From assembly GCA_029862165.1 (NCBI GenBank), contig JAOTXU010000014.1:25910-89909 (forward strand): a stretch of 64,000 bases of DNA, written 5' to 3'. Position 1 is the stretch's first letter; every line of letters starts with the position of its first letter. The notes beneath the pieces were generated by a model. It saw only the letters and a program-made list of their open reading frames with translations. It had not been told where the DNA came from and did not search any database. Below are positions 26,672 through 35,694 of this stretch, in pieces. The translations under genes were made by a program, and so were the position numbers. The stretch is from Gammaproteobacteria bacterium (GTDB lineage: Bacteria > Pseudomonadota > Gammaproteobacteria > Steroidobacterales > JABDKV01).

Positions 26672-28801
26672 ATGCGAGAAATCCGCTGCCGCCGCTTCAG
26701 GTCGTTTTTCTTTGGTCTTGTTTTTTCGAGCATTAGCATAGTGGCCGATCTGGCCCTCAGCTATACTGTCTGGCCCGTATTTGTCTCTTTTTTTGGCGAG
26801 GAACCTGCGATCGCGCTCAAGATATTCAAGACTATCTATGCAGAAATCCGCCGTCGGGAAGTTTTGCGGGTTTCGGCAGTGTACGCGGTCGGTGCCTGGC
26901 TCGTACTGCAGGTTGCCGAAGTCATAACTGAACCGTTAGGCTTACCAGACTGGATAATGCCGGCACTGATTATTGCTGCCGTCGTCGGTTTTCCTGTGGT
27001 CTTTTTCCTCGCATGGGTTATCAGGATCGAACCCGAAGGCCTGATTTTTGATTTGCCGTTGTGGCAGGGCGATTCGGGTAACCCCGTCGAGCAAAAAACC
27101 GACTTTGTTGTTGTCGCGGCGGTGACAAGCCTGCTCGTAATTGGCGGTTATGCCGTTGGCGCTCGAATTTTTAGAGATATCCCGACGACGCGACCTATGC
27201 TTGCGTCAGCTGAAGCGCCACCAAACTCCATCGCGGTTCTGGCCTTTGAAAATTTCGGTCTCCCAGGCTCAGAACATTTTGCCAGCGGCTTGGCTGCTGA
27301 AATTCTAAACATGCTGGCGAGCTTGCGGGAACTCAATGTGGCTGCCCGCACATCGTCATTCCAGTTCCGCGATAAGCAAATTGGCATACGCGAGATAGCA
27401 CAAAACCTTTCGGTACGCTACGTGTTGGAAGGCAACGTCAGTCAGGCAGGAGACGAAATTAAAGTAACGGCGCAGCTAATCAACGGTAGCGATGGCTATC
27501 GAGAGTGGGGCAAAACCTACGATCGACGGCTGGAAGACATCTTTGATATCCAGGAGGAAATAGCCGCAGGCGTCGTCAACGAACTCAAGATCGCATTGTC
27601 GGTTGACTCAGAAGAACGGTTGCAAAAAAAACCCACCGAGAATATAGACGCCTATGTATTTTATTTACAAGGTAGGGAACGTCTGTACAGCCCGCCGGAC
27701 ATCGATGTGCTCGCTGCTGCCAGCGAGCTATTCCGCAATGCGCTGGAGATAGATCCCAAGTTCTCCCGGGCCCACGCCGGCGTTTGCGAAGCGCACCTTT
27801 CGCTTTATGAATTATCCAACGACGTCACCCATTTCGATCAGGCAGAATCGGCTTGCGAAAAGGCGGCCAAACTCGATCCCGAGCTCAGCAGCGAGATCCA
27901 TATTGCACTCGGCGTCCTCTATCGAAATCGCGGTTGGTACGATCGGGCAGAGAATGAACTGGATCAGGCTATAGCGCTGGCGCCTAGCGCGGTCGACGCC
28001 TATATCGAACTCGGCCAGATTCACCTGGCTGAGGGCGATGATGAAGCGGCGGAAGCTACTTTCCTAAGAGCCGTTGACCTAAAAAAGCACTACTGGCGAG
28101 CGAACAATGTATTGGGAAATTTCTACTACCGAACCAAACGTTACTCGGAGGCAATCAGATATTTCGAAGTTGCCCATAGGCTCACGCCGGGTAGCGCCTC
28201 AAATTTTAGTGATCTGGGCGCGGCCTATTGGATGCACGGAGATGCGGAGAAAGCCCGGGTTGCCTGGGACCGGGCGCTGGAACTGAAACCGACGCGCCTG
28301 GGCTATACCAACAAAGGACTGGTCTATTATTACGCCGGACAATTCGCCGACGCCGTGGATATGCAGCTAAAGGCGCTGGAAATAGCACCGGATGATCACC
28401 GGCTGTGGGGCAGGTTGGCCGAGTCGTATCGCTTTGTGCCGGGCAAGGAAGCCGAGTCACAGGAGGCGTATGTCAAAGCAGCCGGCTTGGCTGAAACCAA
28501 ACTGAACATCAACGCAAAAGACTGGGTCACAATGGGTCTGTTGGGGCTTTATTACGCGCATCTGAATCAAATTGATCGAGCACTCAGGCTGGCGGGCAAA
28601 TCTGTCGAGATTTCACAACGCAACCCGGAGGCCTTGTACTACCTGGCCTTGACACGATTAAAGGGTGGCGATCAGACTGGCGCCATTGATTTACTGGCCG
28701 AAGCAGTTGCTCTCGACGAGCAATATCGCCAGTTCATAGTTTCCGATCCGGATCTGCAGCCGATTAAAGATGAGCGATTCGCACAATTGCTTGAACCCTA
28801 G
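26672..28801 (+). CDS. membrane-anchored TPR protein with FlgO/TolB-N-like domain
   Basis: Layout: one or two hydrophobic N-terminal segments, then EIRRREVLRVSAVYAVGAWLVL and MPALIIAAVVGFPVVFFLAWVI (about 53-120), a third helix near 150, a periplasmic FlgO-like domain (SIAVLAFENFGLPGSEHFASG to DIFDIQEEIAAGVV, about 185-305), and TPR repeats to the end. This is the architecture of many CadC/adenylate-cyclase-like sensors, but without a DNA-binding or cyclase domain. The first 50 residues are atypical and the start may be later. The role is unknown; peptide or envelope sensing is inference. Its stop overlaps the convergent aac(3)-like gene by four bases. Confidence 0.78.
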   Translation: MREIRCRRFRSFFFGLVFSSISIVADLALSYTVWPVFVSFFGEEPAIALKIFKTIYAEIRRREVLRVSAVYAVGAWLVLQVAEVITEPLGLPDWIMPALIIAAVVGFPVVFFLAWVIRIEPEGLIFDLPLWQGDSGNPVEQKTDFVVVAAVTSLLVIGGYAVGARIFRDIPTTRPMLASAEAPPNSIAVLAFENFGLPGSEHFASGLAAEILNMLASLRELNVAARTSSFQFRDKQIGIREIAQNLSVRYVLEGNVSQAGDEIKVTAQLINGSDGYREWGKTYDRRLEDIFDIQEEIAAGVVNELKIALSVDSEERLQKKPTENIDAYVFYLQGRERLYSPPDIDVLAAASELFRNALEIDPKFSRAHAGVCEAHLSLYELSNDVTHFDQAESACEKAAKLDPELSSEIHIALGVLYRNRGWYDRAENELDQAIALAPSAVDAYIELGQIHLAEGDDEAAEATFLRAVDLKKHYWRANNVLGNFYYRTKRYSEAIRYFEVAHRLTPGSASNFSDLGAAYWMHGDAEKARVAWDRALELKPTRLGYTNKGLVYYYAGQFADAVDMQLKALEIAPDDHRLWGRLAESYRFVPGKEAESQEAYVKAAGLAETKLNINAKDWVTMGLLGLYYAHLNQIDRALRLAGKSVEISQRNPEALYYLALTRLKGGDQTGAIDLLAEAVALDEQYRQFIVSDPDLQPIKDERFAQLLEP

Positions 28802-29613
28802 CGATTCTGCTCCATCCAACCGACAGCATAATCGACCAGGTCGCGCATTGAGAAAAGTATCGATTGCGCGCGCCCGATATAACCGAAACTCGATGCCCTG
28901 GTCTCCTGGGCGAACGCGTGACCAATACGGTTGAAATCGGATACTTTGTAATCCAGATGCCGGATAGTCGCCCACCGCCGTTTTCCGCCGACTAATACCG
29001 GCGCGCCGTTTGTTACGTCGCGTTTATTGGGATAGCGGGCACGATACTCGGCCAAATGAAGGGAAGTATTTGACTCATGACCTACGCCGAGCAGTAAAAC
29101 CTTTGCATCCAAATCATATAAGGCACCGAGCGGCGAATTCTCCCCCAGACCGTTTTGCAACGGATGATCGGAAACAATTTCGCCGGCATGCGGACCGCGT
29201 GCGACGAACGAGTCGTGCGGATGATTGCTACGTAACACATCCGCCTGTGAACGGAAGCATTCAGGAATAACACCCATACCGCGAGTTGGCGTAACGTCGG
29301 GATCAAATGCGGGCATGGTCTCGCGAATCTTATCAACCCAGTCGGGTGGAACAGTCGGATTGCACCACAACGCCGGATCGCTGACATGACTGGTGTGCGC
29401 TGGCATCACCAGGGTTCCGCTTACCGTCAGTGCGGATTCAAGCGCCATAATGACCGATACCGGTCCGCCACAGACCCAGCCGATCGTGCTTAACGATGAA
29501 TGCACAAGCAGCGTGTCGCCGGAGCGTACGCCGAGCGCAAGCAAATCGTCACGAATTGCATCGATGCTAAGTGGCGCACCACTGGAGTACTGAATAATGA
29601 CTGCTTCGGACAT
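28798..29613 (-). CDS. AAC(3) family N-acetyltransferase
   Basis: Antibiotic_NAT family protein that acetylates an amino group using acetyl-CoA. Seen are LLVHSSLSTIGWV, LVMPAHTSH, the FRSQADVLRSNHPHDSFVARGPHA block (CoA contact and catalytic His), and LLLGVGHESNTSLHLAEYRA. ATG at 29613 gives 271 residues, the family norm. Family members in environmental genomes often act on unknown amines and do not give resistance, so a resistance call is not made. A perfect inverted repeat lies 16 bases upstream. Confidence 0.85.
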   Translation of the reverse strand: MSEAVIIQYSSGAPLSIDAIRDDLLALGVRSGDTLLVHSSLSTIGWVCGGPVSVIMALESALTVSGTLVMPAHTSHVSDPALWCNPTVPPDWVDKIRETMPAFDPDVTPTRGMGVIPECFRSQADVLRSNHPHDSFVARGPHAGEIVSDHPLQNGLGENSPLGALYDLDAKVLLLGVGHESNTSLHLAEYRARYPNKRDVTNGAPVLVGGKRRWATIRHLDYKVSDFNRIGHAFAQETRASSFGYIGRAQSILFSMRDLVDYAVGWMEQNR

Positions 29614-29628
29614 GGTGCTTATTGATTT

Positions 29629-29659
29629 ATTGGTTGCGCCAAGATCGCTCGCAACCAAT
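29629..29659. repeat. 10-base inverted repeat upstream of aac(3)-like gene
   Basis: ATTGGTTGCG at 29629-29638 and CGCAACCAAT at 29650-29659 are exact complements around an 11-base loop. It ends 16 bases before the minus-strand ATG at 29613. It could be an operator or a hairpin in the 5' leader; no U-run follows, so it is not a standard terminator. Confidence 0.55.
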
Positions 29660-29803
29660 TATTGCAGTTTCTTTGCACACCCAACAATCTGACGATAGGA
29701 AATGACCTAAAAACCAATGAGTTATGGCTATGTTGCGGAGCAGTAATCGTCAACTAAACGTCATTCTGGCGCACTGGATGTGCCAGCCTGGCGACTAACA
29801 CAC

Positions 29804-30439
29804 TTAGCTCGCTGAAAGAGAAACAGCAAAAAACCACTGGGCCGGAAAATAGCTACCCAGAATGAGAGCTTGAGCCGAAGGCCAGTCGCTACGAAAACGC
29901 CGTATGCCGATCAACGCATCCGAGAGCATAAATAAACCGGCTCCGATCGCGACCGGCACCCCGCCAGACCACTCACCCCCATACTGAATTGCCAGCCAAC
30001 CCATAGCGAAAATGGAAACAATGTAGGCCAAAACGGCAGCCCGCATCACCGGTTCTACCGGTTTGAGCAGGACAAAAACGGCCAGTCCTGCCAACAACCA
30101 GGGCAGAAACTCAACAAGATTGGGGTCCGGAGCCACCACAACGAACGCAGCGATGTAGCACCAGTGCGCCAGGAGAAACGCCAACAAACCGCCAAGAAAG
30201 CGGTCGCGGGGCAACATCAATACAATGTCGCCGGCCAGTGAGCAGATTAGCCCTGCGATGATCCAGAAACCGTACGTGGGTGCGGCACCCTGTGTTACGA
30301 GTATCACAGCAAGCACAATGATAAAGATCATCGTCGCCGGTTTAAACACGTAAACGCCCCGGCGGTTTCCCACGTAGTCGCAATAAATGCACAGGAGCGC
30401 TGACAACAACGCTGCCGCGGTGAGCAGATAGATGATCAC
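29804..30439 (-). CDS. YhhN/TMEM86 family membrane protein (lysoplasmalogenase-like)
   Basis: Eight hydrophobic helices in 211 residues with the family motifs VFKPATMIFIIVLAV, SLAGDIVLMLPRDRFLGGLLAFLLAHWCYI and GAGLFMLSDALIGIRRF; the acidic residues in GDIVLM and SDALIG are conserved in TMEM86/YhhN. Animal TMEM86B hydrolyses lysoplasmalogen; the bacterial role is not established. It lies 18 bases after the M49 gene and is the last gene of the envC transcript. Confidence 0.85.
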   Translation of the reverse strand: MIIYLLTAAALLSALLCIYCDYVGNRRGVYVFKPATMIFIIVLAVILVTQGAAPTYGFWIIAGLICSLAGDIVLMLPRDRFLGGLLAFLLAHWCYIAAFVVVAPDPNLVEFLPWLLAGLAVFVLLKPVEPVMRAAVLAYIVSIFAMGWLAIQYGGEWSGGVPVAIGAGLFMLSDALIGIRRFRSDWPSAQALILGSYFPAQWFFAVSLSAS

Positions 30440-30457
30440 ACGACGACCAAACCGTGG

Positions 30458-32134
30458 TTAGAGGCCGAGTACGTCTTTACCCTGCTCAAACACAATGTCG
30501 ACTGGAATACCTGCCGCGTTGAGACGCGCCAGATCAGACTGCAGTGCATCCGGAACAACGCCAATGGCATCCATCAGTTGTTTTGTGGCGTCATAGTCGC
30601 CGTCTCCCTGCAGGGTGAGTATGCGTCGTGACAGTGCATCGACAGCCTGACGCATCACGTTAAAGTTTACGCTGTAGTAGCCCTCGTCAGACCGATCGAA
30701 AGCACCGGCCTGATCAAAGAAGTTAAACCGCACCATGTTGGCCCGTCCATGTGCACTGGACGCGCCGAAACGTACCGATCTGAAAATTCCGGCGAGAAAA
30801 GTCGTGTAGTGATTCATCAATTTTTCCGCTGGCAGTTCACCGTTGTCGCTGAGCCACGTGATCATCCACAGGCCGAGTACATCTGCCTTACCTTCCTCGG
30901 TTGCCGAAGCCAACTCCCGCAATGCATTACGCACCGTCCCGCTATCGTTGATCGTGTTCTTGATGCCCAGACCATGGGCTACTTCGTGAAACATGGTGTT
31001 GGAAAAAAACGCGTCAAAGCTAATGTGCTGCTGCTGTTCGGGATCAATCAACACCTTGCTGATCGGTACCAGGATCTCATCAAACTTAGCCTGCATAGCA
31101 TTTTTTAGCTGCAACCGACGCGTGCCTTTTGCCAACTGTACTTCTTCGTCATTAGGCAGGTTGATAGCAATTGTCTTGCTGCCGGAATTGCTATGGCCGG
31201 CGTAATAAATAACGTCGTAGGCGTTGAGATCGGAATCGCTGCCGGGTGATTCTGCCTTGTATTCATCCGAAACAGGCAGCGCGCGCTGCAGATCGGGTAA
31301 AAACGCAGCAAAGCGCTGCAACTGCTCGCTCCAGGCCATGTCCTTCAACAGCACATAAGCTTCATAACCCGCGCGATAATTGAACAACTGGTCTTCATAG
31401 GTTTCGATTGCCCCGATTACCAGATCGATTTCGTTGTTTTTCATGTCGAGCCAGGCCATGTCGCTGGGCTGATAGTCATCGGTGGTCAACGCGTCGGCGC
31501 GCAGACGCAGGTAGTTTTTGAAACCTTCGTCCTCGGCGTATTTCGATGCCTCCAACAACAACTTCGCTGCCGCCGCGAGCTCGTCAGCATAGACTTCATG
31601 ATAGGGAACGGTGTAAAGCTGCCCGTCTGCGTTGCGACGAACCAACGAGTAGAGGCCTTCCTTATCTGCCATCGTTGCCCCTTCGAATTCTTCCCGGCTC
31701 ATATCTGCTGGATAAAAATTCGCACCGGCGGCCTTGGCATCAAAGCCTTCGAGGAATACCGCGTCGCCGTCGAGCCGGTCCCAGGGGCCATAGTTAATCT
31801 CGGCAAACTCACGGGCTGGTCCGGGTTGCACCGCCGCCAAGAACGCCCTCCAATCACCAAACGCCTGGCGCCAGAATAAATCGTCCATGATGGCGGATGC
31901 GCGGATAAGTACACCGATCATCTTGCGTTGCCCATTGCTAAGCCCGCTAAGATCGGCCCGTAGTTCTACCGGCGCATAAATATCGAAGCGGTCTACACTT
32001 TCGGCGATCGCCCGGTATTGTATTTCGCTGTCTTGCGACGAGGTTGGCGGTGTCGCTGCTTGTTCGCCACAACCAGCAATTGCGGCTGACAAAAATAAGG
32101 CGATAATCGCCTGGCCCAATTTTGCGATCTGCAC
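30458..32134 (-). CDS. M49-like zinc metallopeptidase lipoprotein (DPP III-related)
   Basis: A lipobox (SAAIAGCGEQ, Cys22) marks it as a lipoprotein. Zinc site: HEVAH at 383-387 and EEGKAD at 413-418, which match the HExxGH...EExxAE pair of dipeptidyl peptidase III except that the spacing inside the first motif is the ordinary HExxH. At 558 residues it is shorter than eukaryotic DPP III (about 730). The ordered N-terminal helical region (YAPVELRADLSGLS, DDLFWRQAFGDW) fits bacterial M49 homologues. It probably trims peptides in the periplasm. It follows the Ntn-hydrolase gene by 36 bases. Confidence 0.8.
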   Translation of the reverse strand: MQIAKLGQAIIALFLSAAIAGCGEQAATPPTSSQDSEIQYRAIAESVDRFDIYAPVELRADLSGLSNGQRKMIGVLIRASAIMDDLFWRQAFGDWRAFLAAVQPGPAREFAEINYGPWDRLDGDAVFLEGFDAKAAGANFYPADMSREEFEGATMADKEGLYSLVRRNADGQLYTVPYHEVYADELAAAAKLLLEASKYAEDEGFKNYLRLRADALTTDDYQPSDMAWLDMKNNEIDLVIGAIETYEDQLFNYRAGYEAYVLLKDMAWSEQLQRFAAFLPDLQRALPVSDEYKAESPGSDSDLNAYDVIYYAGHSNSGSKTIAINLPNDEEVQLAKGTRRLQLKNAMQAKFDEILVPISKVLIDPEQQQHISFDAFFSNTMFHEVAHGLGIKNTINDSGTVRNALRELASATEEGKADVLGLWMITWLSDNGELPAEKLMNHYTTFLAGIFRSVRFGASSAHGRANMVRFNFFDQAGAFDRSDEGYYSVNFNVMRQAVDALSRRILTLQGDGDYDATKQLMDAIGVVPDALQSDLARLNAAGIPVDIVFEQGKDVLGL

Positions 32135-32170
32135 TTGCCTGACTCCTGCGAAAGAAATGGCTTGATTAGA

Positions 32171-32743
32171 TTAGTGTTGGAGCTTTACCGTATGCGCGGT
32201 AGCAGGTAGCGCGCACCCGTCATCGAATTCGCATGCCGCCTCCACACCTGCCCGGGCGATATCTTCCGCTGCATCCAAACGGTCATACAACGCCTGCATC
32301 GCACCCAATGCGATTGTTCTGCCGGATCCGAGCGCCCAAAAGCGCTCGTATTCACTTACCGTGCGATAACTATCCACTTCGAAAATACCTTGTGGATTAG
32401 CAATCAACATTGCCAGTTGGCTGGATTCGACGGGTTGGTCCTTCTCTTCATTGGTATCGATGTGATAGTCCGATTTTATGATTGAGTGCAACCGGCGCAT
32501 GGTTTCGAAAATCTTACTGCGATCAGAAAAATCCAGCTGTTCCTTGTGATTGCGGGTTACGCTCTCCATGATGTCCTGGGCAGCGGCCCAGCCGGCGAGT
32601 CCCAGATAATTGTCGCCGACGGACATGATTTTTTCGTGGTTTCGCACATGATGTGCCCGCAGCATCAGCGAATCGTCACTCTGTAACGTGTCGGCTGCGA
32701 TGGCTGCGTAGTAATTCTTCTTTACGACGACAATTATCGACAC
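32171..32743 (-). CDS. HslV-like Ntn hydrolase (proteasome beta-type homologue)
   Basis: A 190-residue protein with the proteasome beta/HslV fold: after loss of the initiator, SIIVVVKKNYYAAIAADT lines up with HslV TTIVSVRRNGHVVIAGDG, keeping Asp17 but with Ser at position 1 instead of Thr and, in an ungapped alignment, Arg at the Lys33 position. ALGSGRTIALGAMQAL matches the AIGSGGPYAQAAARAL segment of HslV. No hslU ATPase is adjacent. The GTG start at 32743 follows the upstream stop by one base. It may be an Ntn hydrolase with non-proteasomal chemistry, related to the bacterial stand-alone homologues (Anbu, BPH); which one is not decided. Confidence 0.72.
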   Translation of the reverse strand: MSIIVVVKKNYYAAIAADTLQSDDSLMLRAHHVRNHEKIMSVGDNYLGLAGWAAAQDIMESVTRNHKEQLDFSDRSKIFETMRRLHSIIKSDYHIDTNEEKDQPVESSQLAMLIANPQGIFEVDSYRTVSEYERFWALGSGRTIALGAMQALYDRLDAAEDIARAGVEAACEFDDGCALPATAHTVKLQH

Positions 32744-32744
32744 G

Positions 32745-33398
32745 TTATTGTTTCGCTGCTACAGCCATTTCCGACAAGGCATCCAGGTCAATCTCGCCGG
32801 CACCTTGTAGCATTTGTTCGAAAGATACGTTTTGCGCATCCAGCTGGATCGTAAAACGGTCGTCAACGAAAATCATGATTTCCCCGATGCTTTGGTCGCC
32901 GCTTTTTTGCAAGCGTTGAAAGGATTTGTGTCCCTTATACGTGGTCGTTCTCTCGAACCCATTCTCATCCTCTCTATCAACCTCGGTTTCGAACAGCTCC
33001 CGGCCCATTTTAGCCAGCCCACTGGCGCCACCGAGATCGGTAATCATCAAGTTCATGCGCTCTTCACCGTCGCCATATGAAGCGTTTGCCTTGGATACTT
33101 TGATACCAAAACCGGCACGCTCCGCGCTGTGACTGGTGCGTTTCAAACCAATCATTTCTTCTGGCAGCAATTCTTTCAGATCGGCGGCTGATACAGACTG
33201 ATCGCCATCGGCTAAAGCATCGCCCACTTTCTTGAGGGCGTCTTCCAGATTCTGCGGTGGGTCATCAGGAATAATTTTGTCTACTTTTTCGCGTGCGTCC
33301 TGCGCCATTCTTTCCGCGGCCTCATCTAGATTGTCTTTCTTGGAACAACCCGCGACGGCCAACGTCAATAACAAAATAATTGCAATGTTTCTCATCAT
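32745..33398 (-). CDS. predicted lipoprotein of unknown function
   Basis: The signal peptide IILLLTLAVAGCSKKDN with lipobox Cys at position 18 shows a lipoprotein. After an acidic, helical linker (about 20-70, EAAERMAQDAREKVDKIIPDD) comes a globular domain (LLPEEMIGLKRTSHSAERAGFGIKV, ANASYGDGEERMNLMITDLGG, FVDDRFTIQLDAQN) of no recognised family. The end AAGEI-like LDALSEMAVAAKQ is helical. ATG at 33398 is chosen for the signal peptide. It immediately precedes the Ntn-hydrolase gene (one-base gap), hinting at a shared job, but function is unknown. Confidence 0.75.
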   Translation of the reverse strand: MMRNIAIILLLTLAVAGCSKKDNLDEAAERMAQDAREKVDKIIPDDPPQNLEDALKKVGDALADGDQSVSAADLKELLPEEMIGLKRTSHSAERAGFGIKVSKANASYGDGEERMNLMITDLGGASGLAKMGRELFETEVDREDENGFERTTTYKGHKSFQRLQKSGDQSIGEIMIFVDDRFTIQLDAQNVSFEQMLQGAGEIDLDALSEMAVAAKQ

Positions 33399-33408
33399 CT
33401 CAACCCCA

Positions 33409-34224
33409 TTAAGGTGCTGCAAAACTCGATGAATCGAGCTTTGCGGATGCCAGATCGGCATTCTCTTTAGCGGCGTTCTCTCGCAAGCCGATAAGCTCCT
33501 GTACCGTTACAAGCCTCAACCCATGTTGCGCCAGGCGTGGCAATTCGCGTTCGAGAACCGTCATCGTAGCAGGATAGGGATGCGCTATCCCCAGCGCCTG
33601 GCCCTGTCGGCGCGCCAGTGCATAAAGCGTTTCCAGTCGCTGTATGATCTGGCTCTCTGTCGCTTCCTCAGAGTCAATAAAAATATCCCGCTGTGTCGCC
33701 CGGACGCCCTGTTCGCGCGCCATGCTTAACGCAACGCTGGATGCAGTCGTAACGCTGTCAACAAAAAACAGATTGTTTTGTTGTAAATCCTTCATCAACC
33801 ACGTCATATGGCCTGGGTGGCGCGTGATGAGGCTGCCCATGTGGTTGTTGACACCGGCGACATGCGGAATCGACCTGATACCATTGCGTAGCGCTTCGGT
33901 TACGCCAACACGAGTTGTATTTAGCGCGATGCCCTCATTGCCGACGGGCCTTTCCGGATCGAGCGATTGCATCGGCAGATGCAACAAAACTTCCTTTCCA
34001 CGGGCGTGCGCCATCTCTGCCATCGGCGTTCCGTGTGGTGTATTCGGAATGACTGCGCAAGCGACCCGGCCCGGCAGAGTCGCCGCGCGCTGGCCCTCGG
34101 CGTAACGGTAACCCAGATCATCAATAATAATTGCAATTGCCGGTGGCGCCGCCTGAACACTGTTAAGCGCCGTAAGTCCGGTCACCAGGAGCCACCGGAA
34201 TGTATTCAGTCTGGTACAGATCAC
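33409..34224 (-). CDS. divergent polysaccharide deacetylase (YibQ-like)
   Basis: Secreted protein (signal peptide to about residue 25, ALNSVQA) of the divergent polysaccharide deacetylase family. Visible are IAIIIDDLGYRYAEGQRA (Asp pair), VLLHLPMQSLDPERPVGNEGIAL, VAGVNNHMGSLITRHPGHM and GIAHPYPATMTVLERELPRL. This family usually stands next to envC and ctpA, as here, and is presumed to act on the cell envelope; catalysis has not been shown by what I can see. It overlaps ctpA by four bases. Confidence 0.88.
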   Translation of the reverse strand: MICTRLNTFRWLLVTGLTALNSVQAAPPAIAIIIDDLGYRYAEGQRAATLPGRVACAVIPNTPHGTPMAEMAHARGKEVLLHLPMQSLDPERPVGNEGIALNTTRVGVTEALRNGIRSIPHVAGVNNHMGSLITRHPGHMTWLMKDLQQNNLFFVDSVTTASSVALSMAREQGVRATQRDIFIDSEEATESQIIQRLETLYALARRQGQALGIAHPYPATMTVLERELPRLAQHGLRLVTVQELIGLRENAAKENADLASAKLDSSSFAAP

Positions 34225-35456
34225 TGTGCGGCGCTTTGTCGAATCTTCCCGGTCTTGAGATGACTCAGGGCCTGTTGCAATTGATAATCGTCACGTAACA
34301 AGCTTGCTGCTTCTTCCAGCCAGGTGCCTGCATCCACAGAATCATCTCCCGAGGTCTCCAGCTCGATGTCCGGCGTTATCCCGAGTTCGTGTATGGACCT
34401 GCCTGACGGCGTGAAGTAACGCGACGTCGTCAGCTTAATCGCCCGGCCATCAGACAATGGCATTACTGTTTGCACGGAGCCTTTACCAAAACTCGTAGAA
34501 CCCAACAGCACGGCCCGGTCGTTGTCCTGCAATGCGCCGGCCACGATTTCAGAAGCTGATGCCGTGCCAGCGTTGATCAAGATCACGATCTTGGCGCCAC
34601 GAGAGATGTCGCCAGGATTGGCCTTCATCGAAAAAACAGCCTCTGAAGCACGGCCACTGGCCGATACGATAGCGCCATCTTCGATAAACGCATCGGAAAC
34701 ATCGACGGCGGATTCCAACACGCCGCCTGGGTTATTCCGTAAATCGAGAACGATGCCAGTAAGTGTGTCTTCGTTCTTATCCATTAAATCGAGAACCGTT
34801 CGGGTCAGGTCGCGTGATGTCGATTCGCTAAACTGACTTACCCGCACATAGCCATAACCAGGCTCCAGCAACGTCCCTCTAACACTCTTGACTTGAATGC
34901 GGGCACGCCTCAGTTCGAAATGCAAAAGGTCGTCCACACCATCCCGCGATACAGTCAGGTTGACCGATGTCCCCGGTTCGCCACGCATCCTGCTGACCGT
35001 GTCCTCAATATCCTGTTCTACCAGATGACCATCCACCATCATGAGGATGTCTCCCGGTTTTAAGCCGGCTCGGTAAGCGGGTGTATCGTCGATAGGCGAT
35101 ACGACTACAACCCGACCATCTTCTACGTTCACTTCCAAGCCAACGCCAGTGTAGTTGCCGGAGGTGCTAATGCGAATTTCGCGGTATTCCTCTGGGTCCA
35201 GGAATGCGGAGTGCGGATCGAGATCTGAAACCATTCCGCGAATAGCCGATTCAATAAGGTCACTGTCGTCAACAGTGTCAACGTATTCACGTTTAACGCG
35301 CTCCATGACTTCTGCAAACAGTCGCGCCTCGGCGATGGGTAGCGTTTCGGTTTCCCGGGCCTCCAGCTCAGCCACCACGATGCCGCCGGCGCTTAGCGAC
35401 AGCCCAAGTACGACACCGATGAGTACGGCCAGCAAACCGCGGGACAGCACGGACAT
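34221..35456 (-). CDS. ctpA: carboxy-terminal processing peptidase (S41)
   Basis: Periplasmic serine protease. The N-terminal segment is a membrane anchor or uncleaved signal (LLAVLIGVVLGLSLSAGGIVV). A PDZ domain spans about residues 95-175 (GVGLEVNVEDGRVVVVSPIDDTPA). The catalytic core has the Ser/Lys dyad in NAGTASASEIVAGAL and LGSTSFGKGSVQ. It is 411 residues, normal for the CtpA branch rather than the larger Prc. It lies in an envelope operon after envC with a 235-base gap in which I see no gene. Confidence 0.94.
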   Translation of the reverse strand: MSVLSRGLLAVLIGVVLGLSLSAGGIVVAELEARETETLPIAEARLFAEVMERVKREYVDTVDDSDLIESAIRGMVSDLDPHSAFLDPEEYREIRISTSGNYTGVGLEVNVEDGRVVVVSPIDDTPAYRAGLKPGDILMMVDGHLVEQDIEDTVSRMRGEPGTSVNLTVSRDGVDDLLHFELRRARIQVKSVRGTLLEPGYGYVRVSQFSESTSRDLTRTVLDLMDKNEDTLTGIVLDLRNNPGGVLESAVDVSDAFIEDGAIVSASGRASEAVFSMKANPGDISRGAKIVILINAGTASASEIVAGALQDNDRAVLLGSTSFGKGSVQTVMPLSDGRAIKLTTSRYFTPSGRSIHELGITPDIELETSGDDSVDAGTWLEEAASLLRDDYQLQQALSHLKTGKIRQSAAQ

Positions 35457-35694
35457 GGATACACCTCATACAGCCGGTCACTCCGGCTGGCGGGAGATTT
35501 ACGATATCACACCGCCCGAAAAAAATCGTAGGTAGTTGTTTTCTAAAGCACTAGGACAGCTGGTGGCGCGGACATCATGTCATCGAATCCGCCGTTATCG
35601 AGATCGCCGGCGGGGCTTATTGAGACACCGGAACCGTGACACCAAAGCGCAGGCTCCCGTTTGCCGCTGCTGACTACGGGCAGTGCCGACAAGG

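Noticed and set aside
28798..29613. Aminoglycoside resistance call for the AAC(3)-family gene
   Set aside because: Family membership alone does not show resistance; environmental members commonly have other amine substrates.
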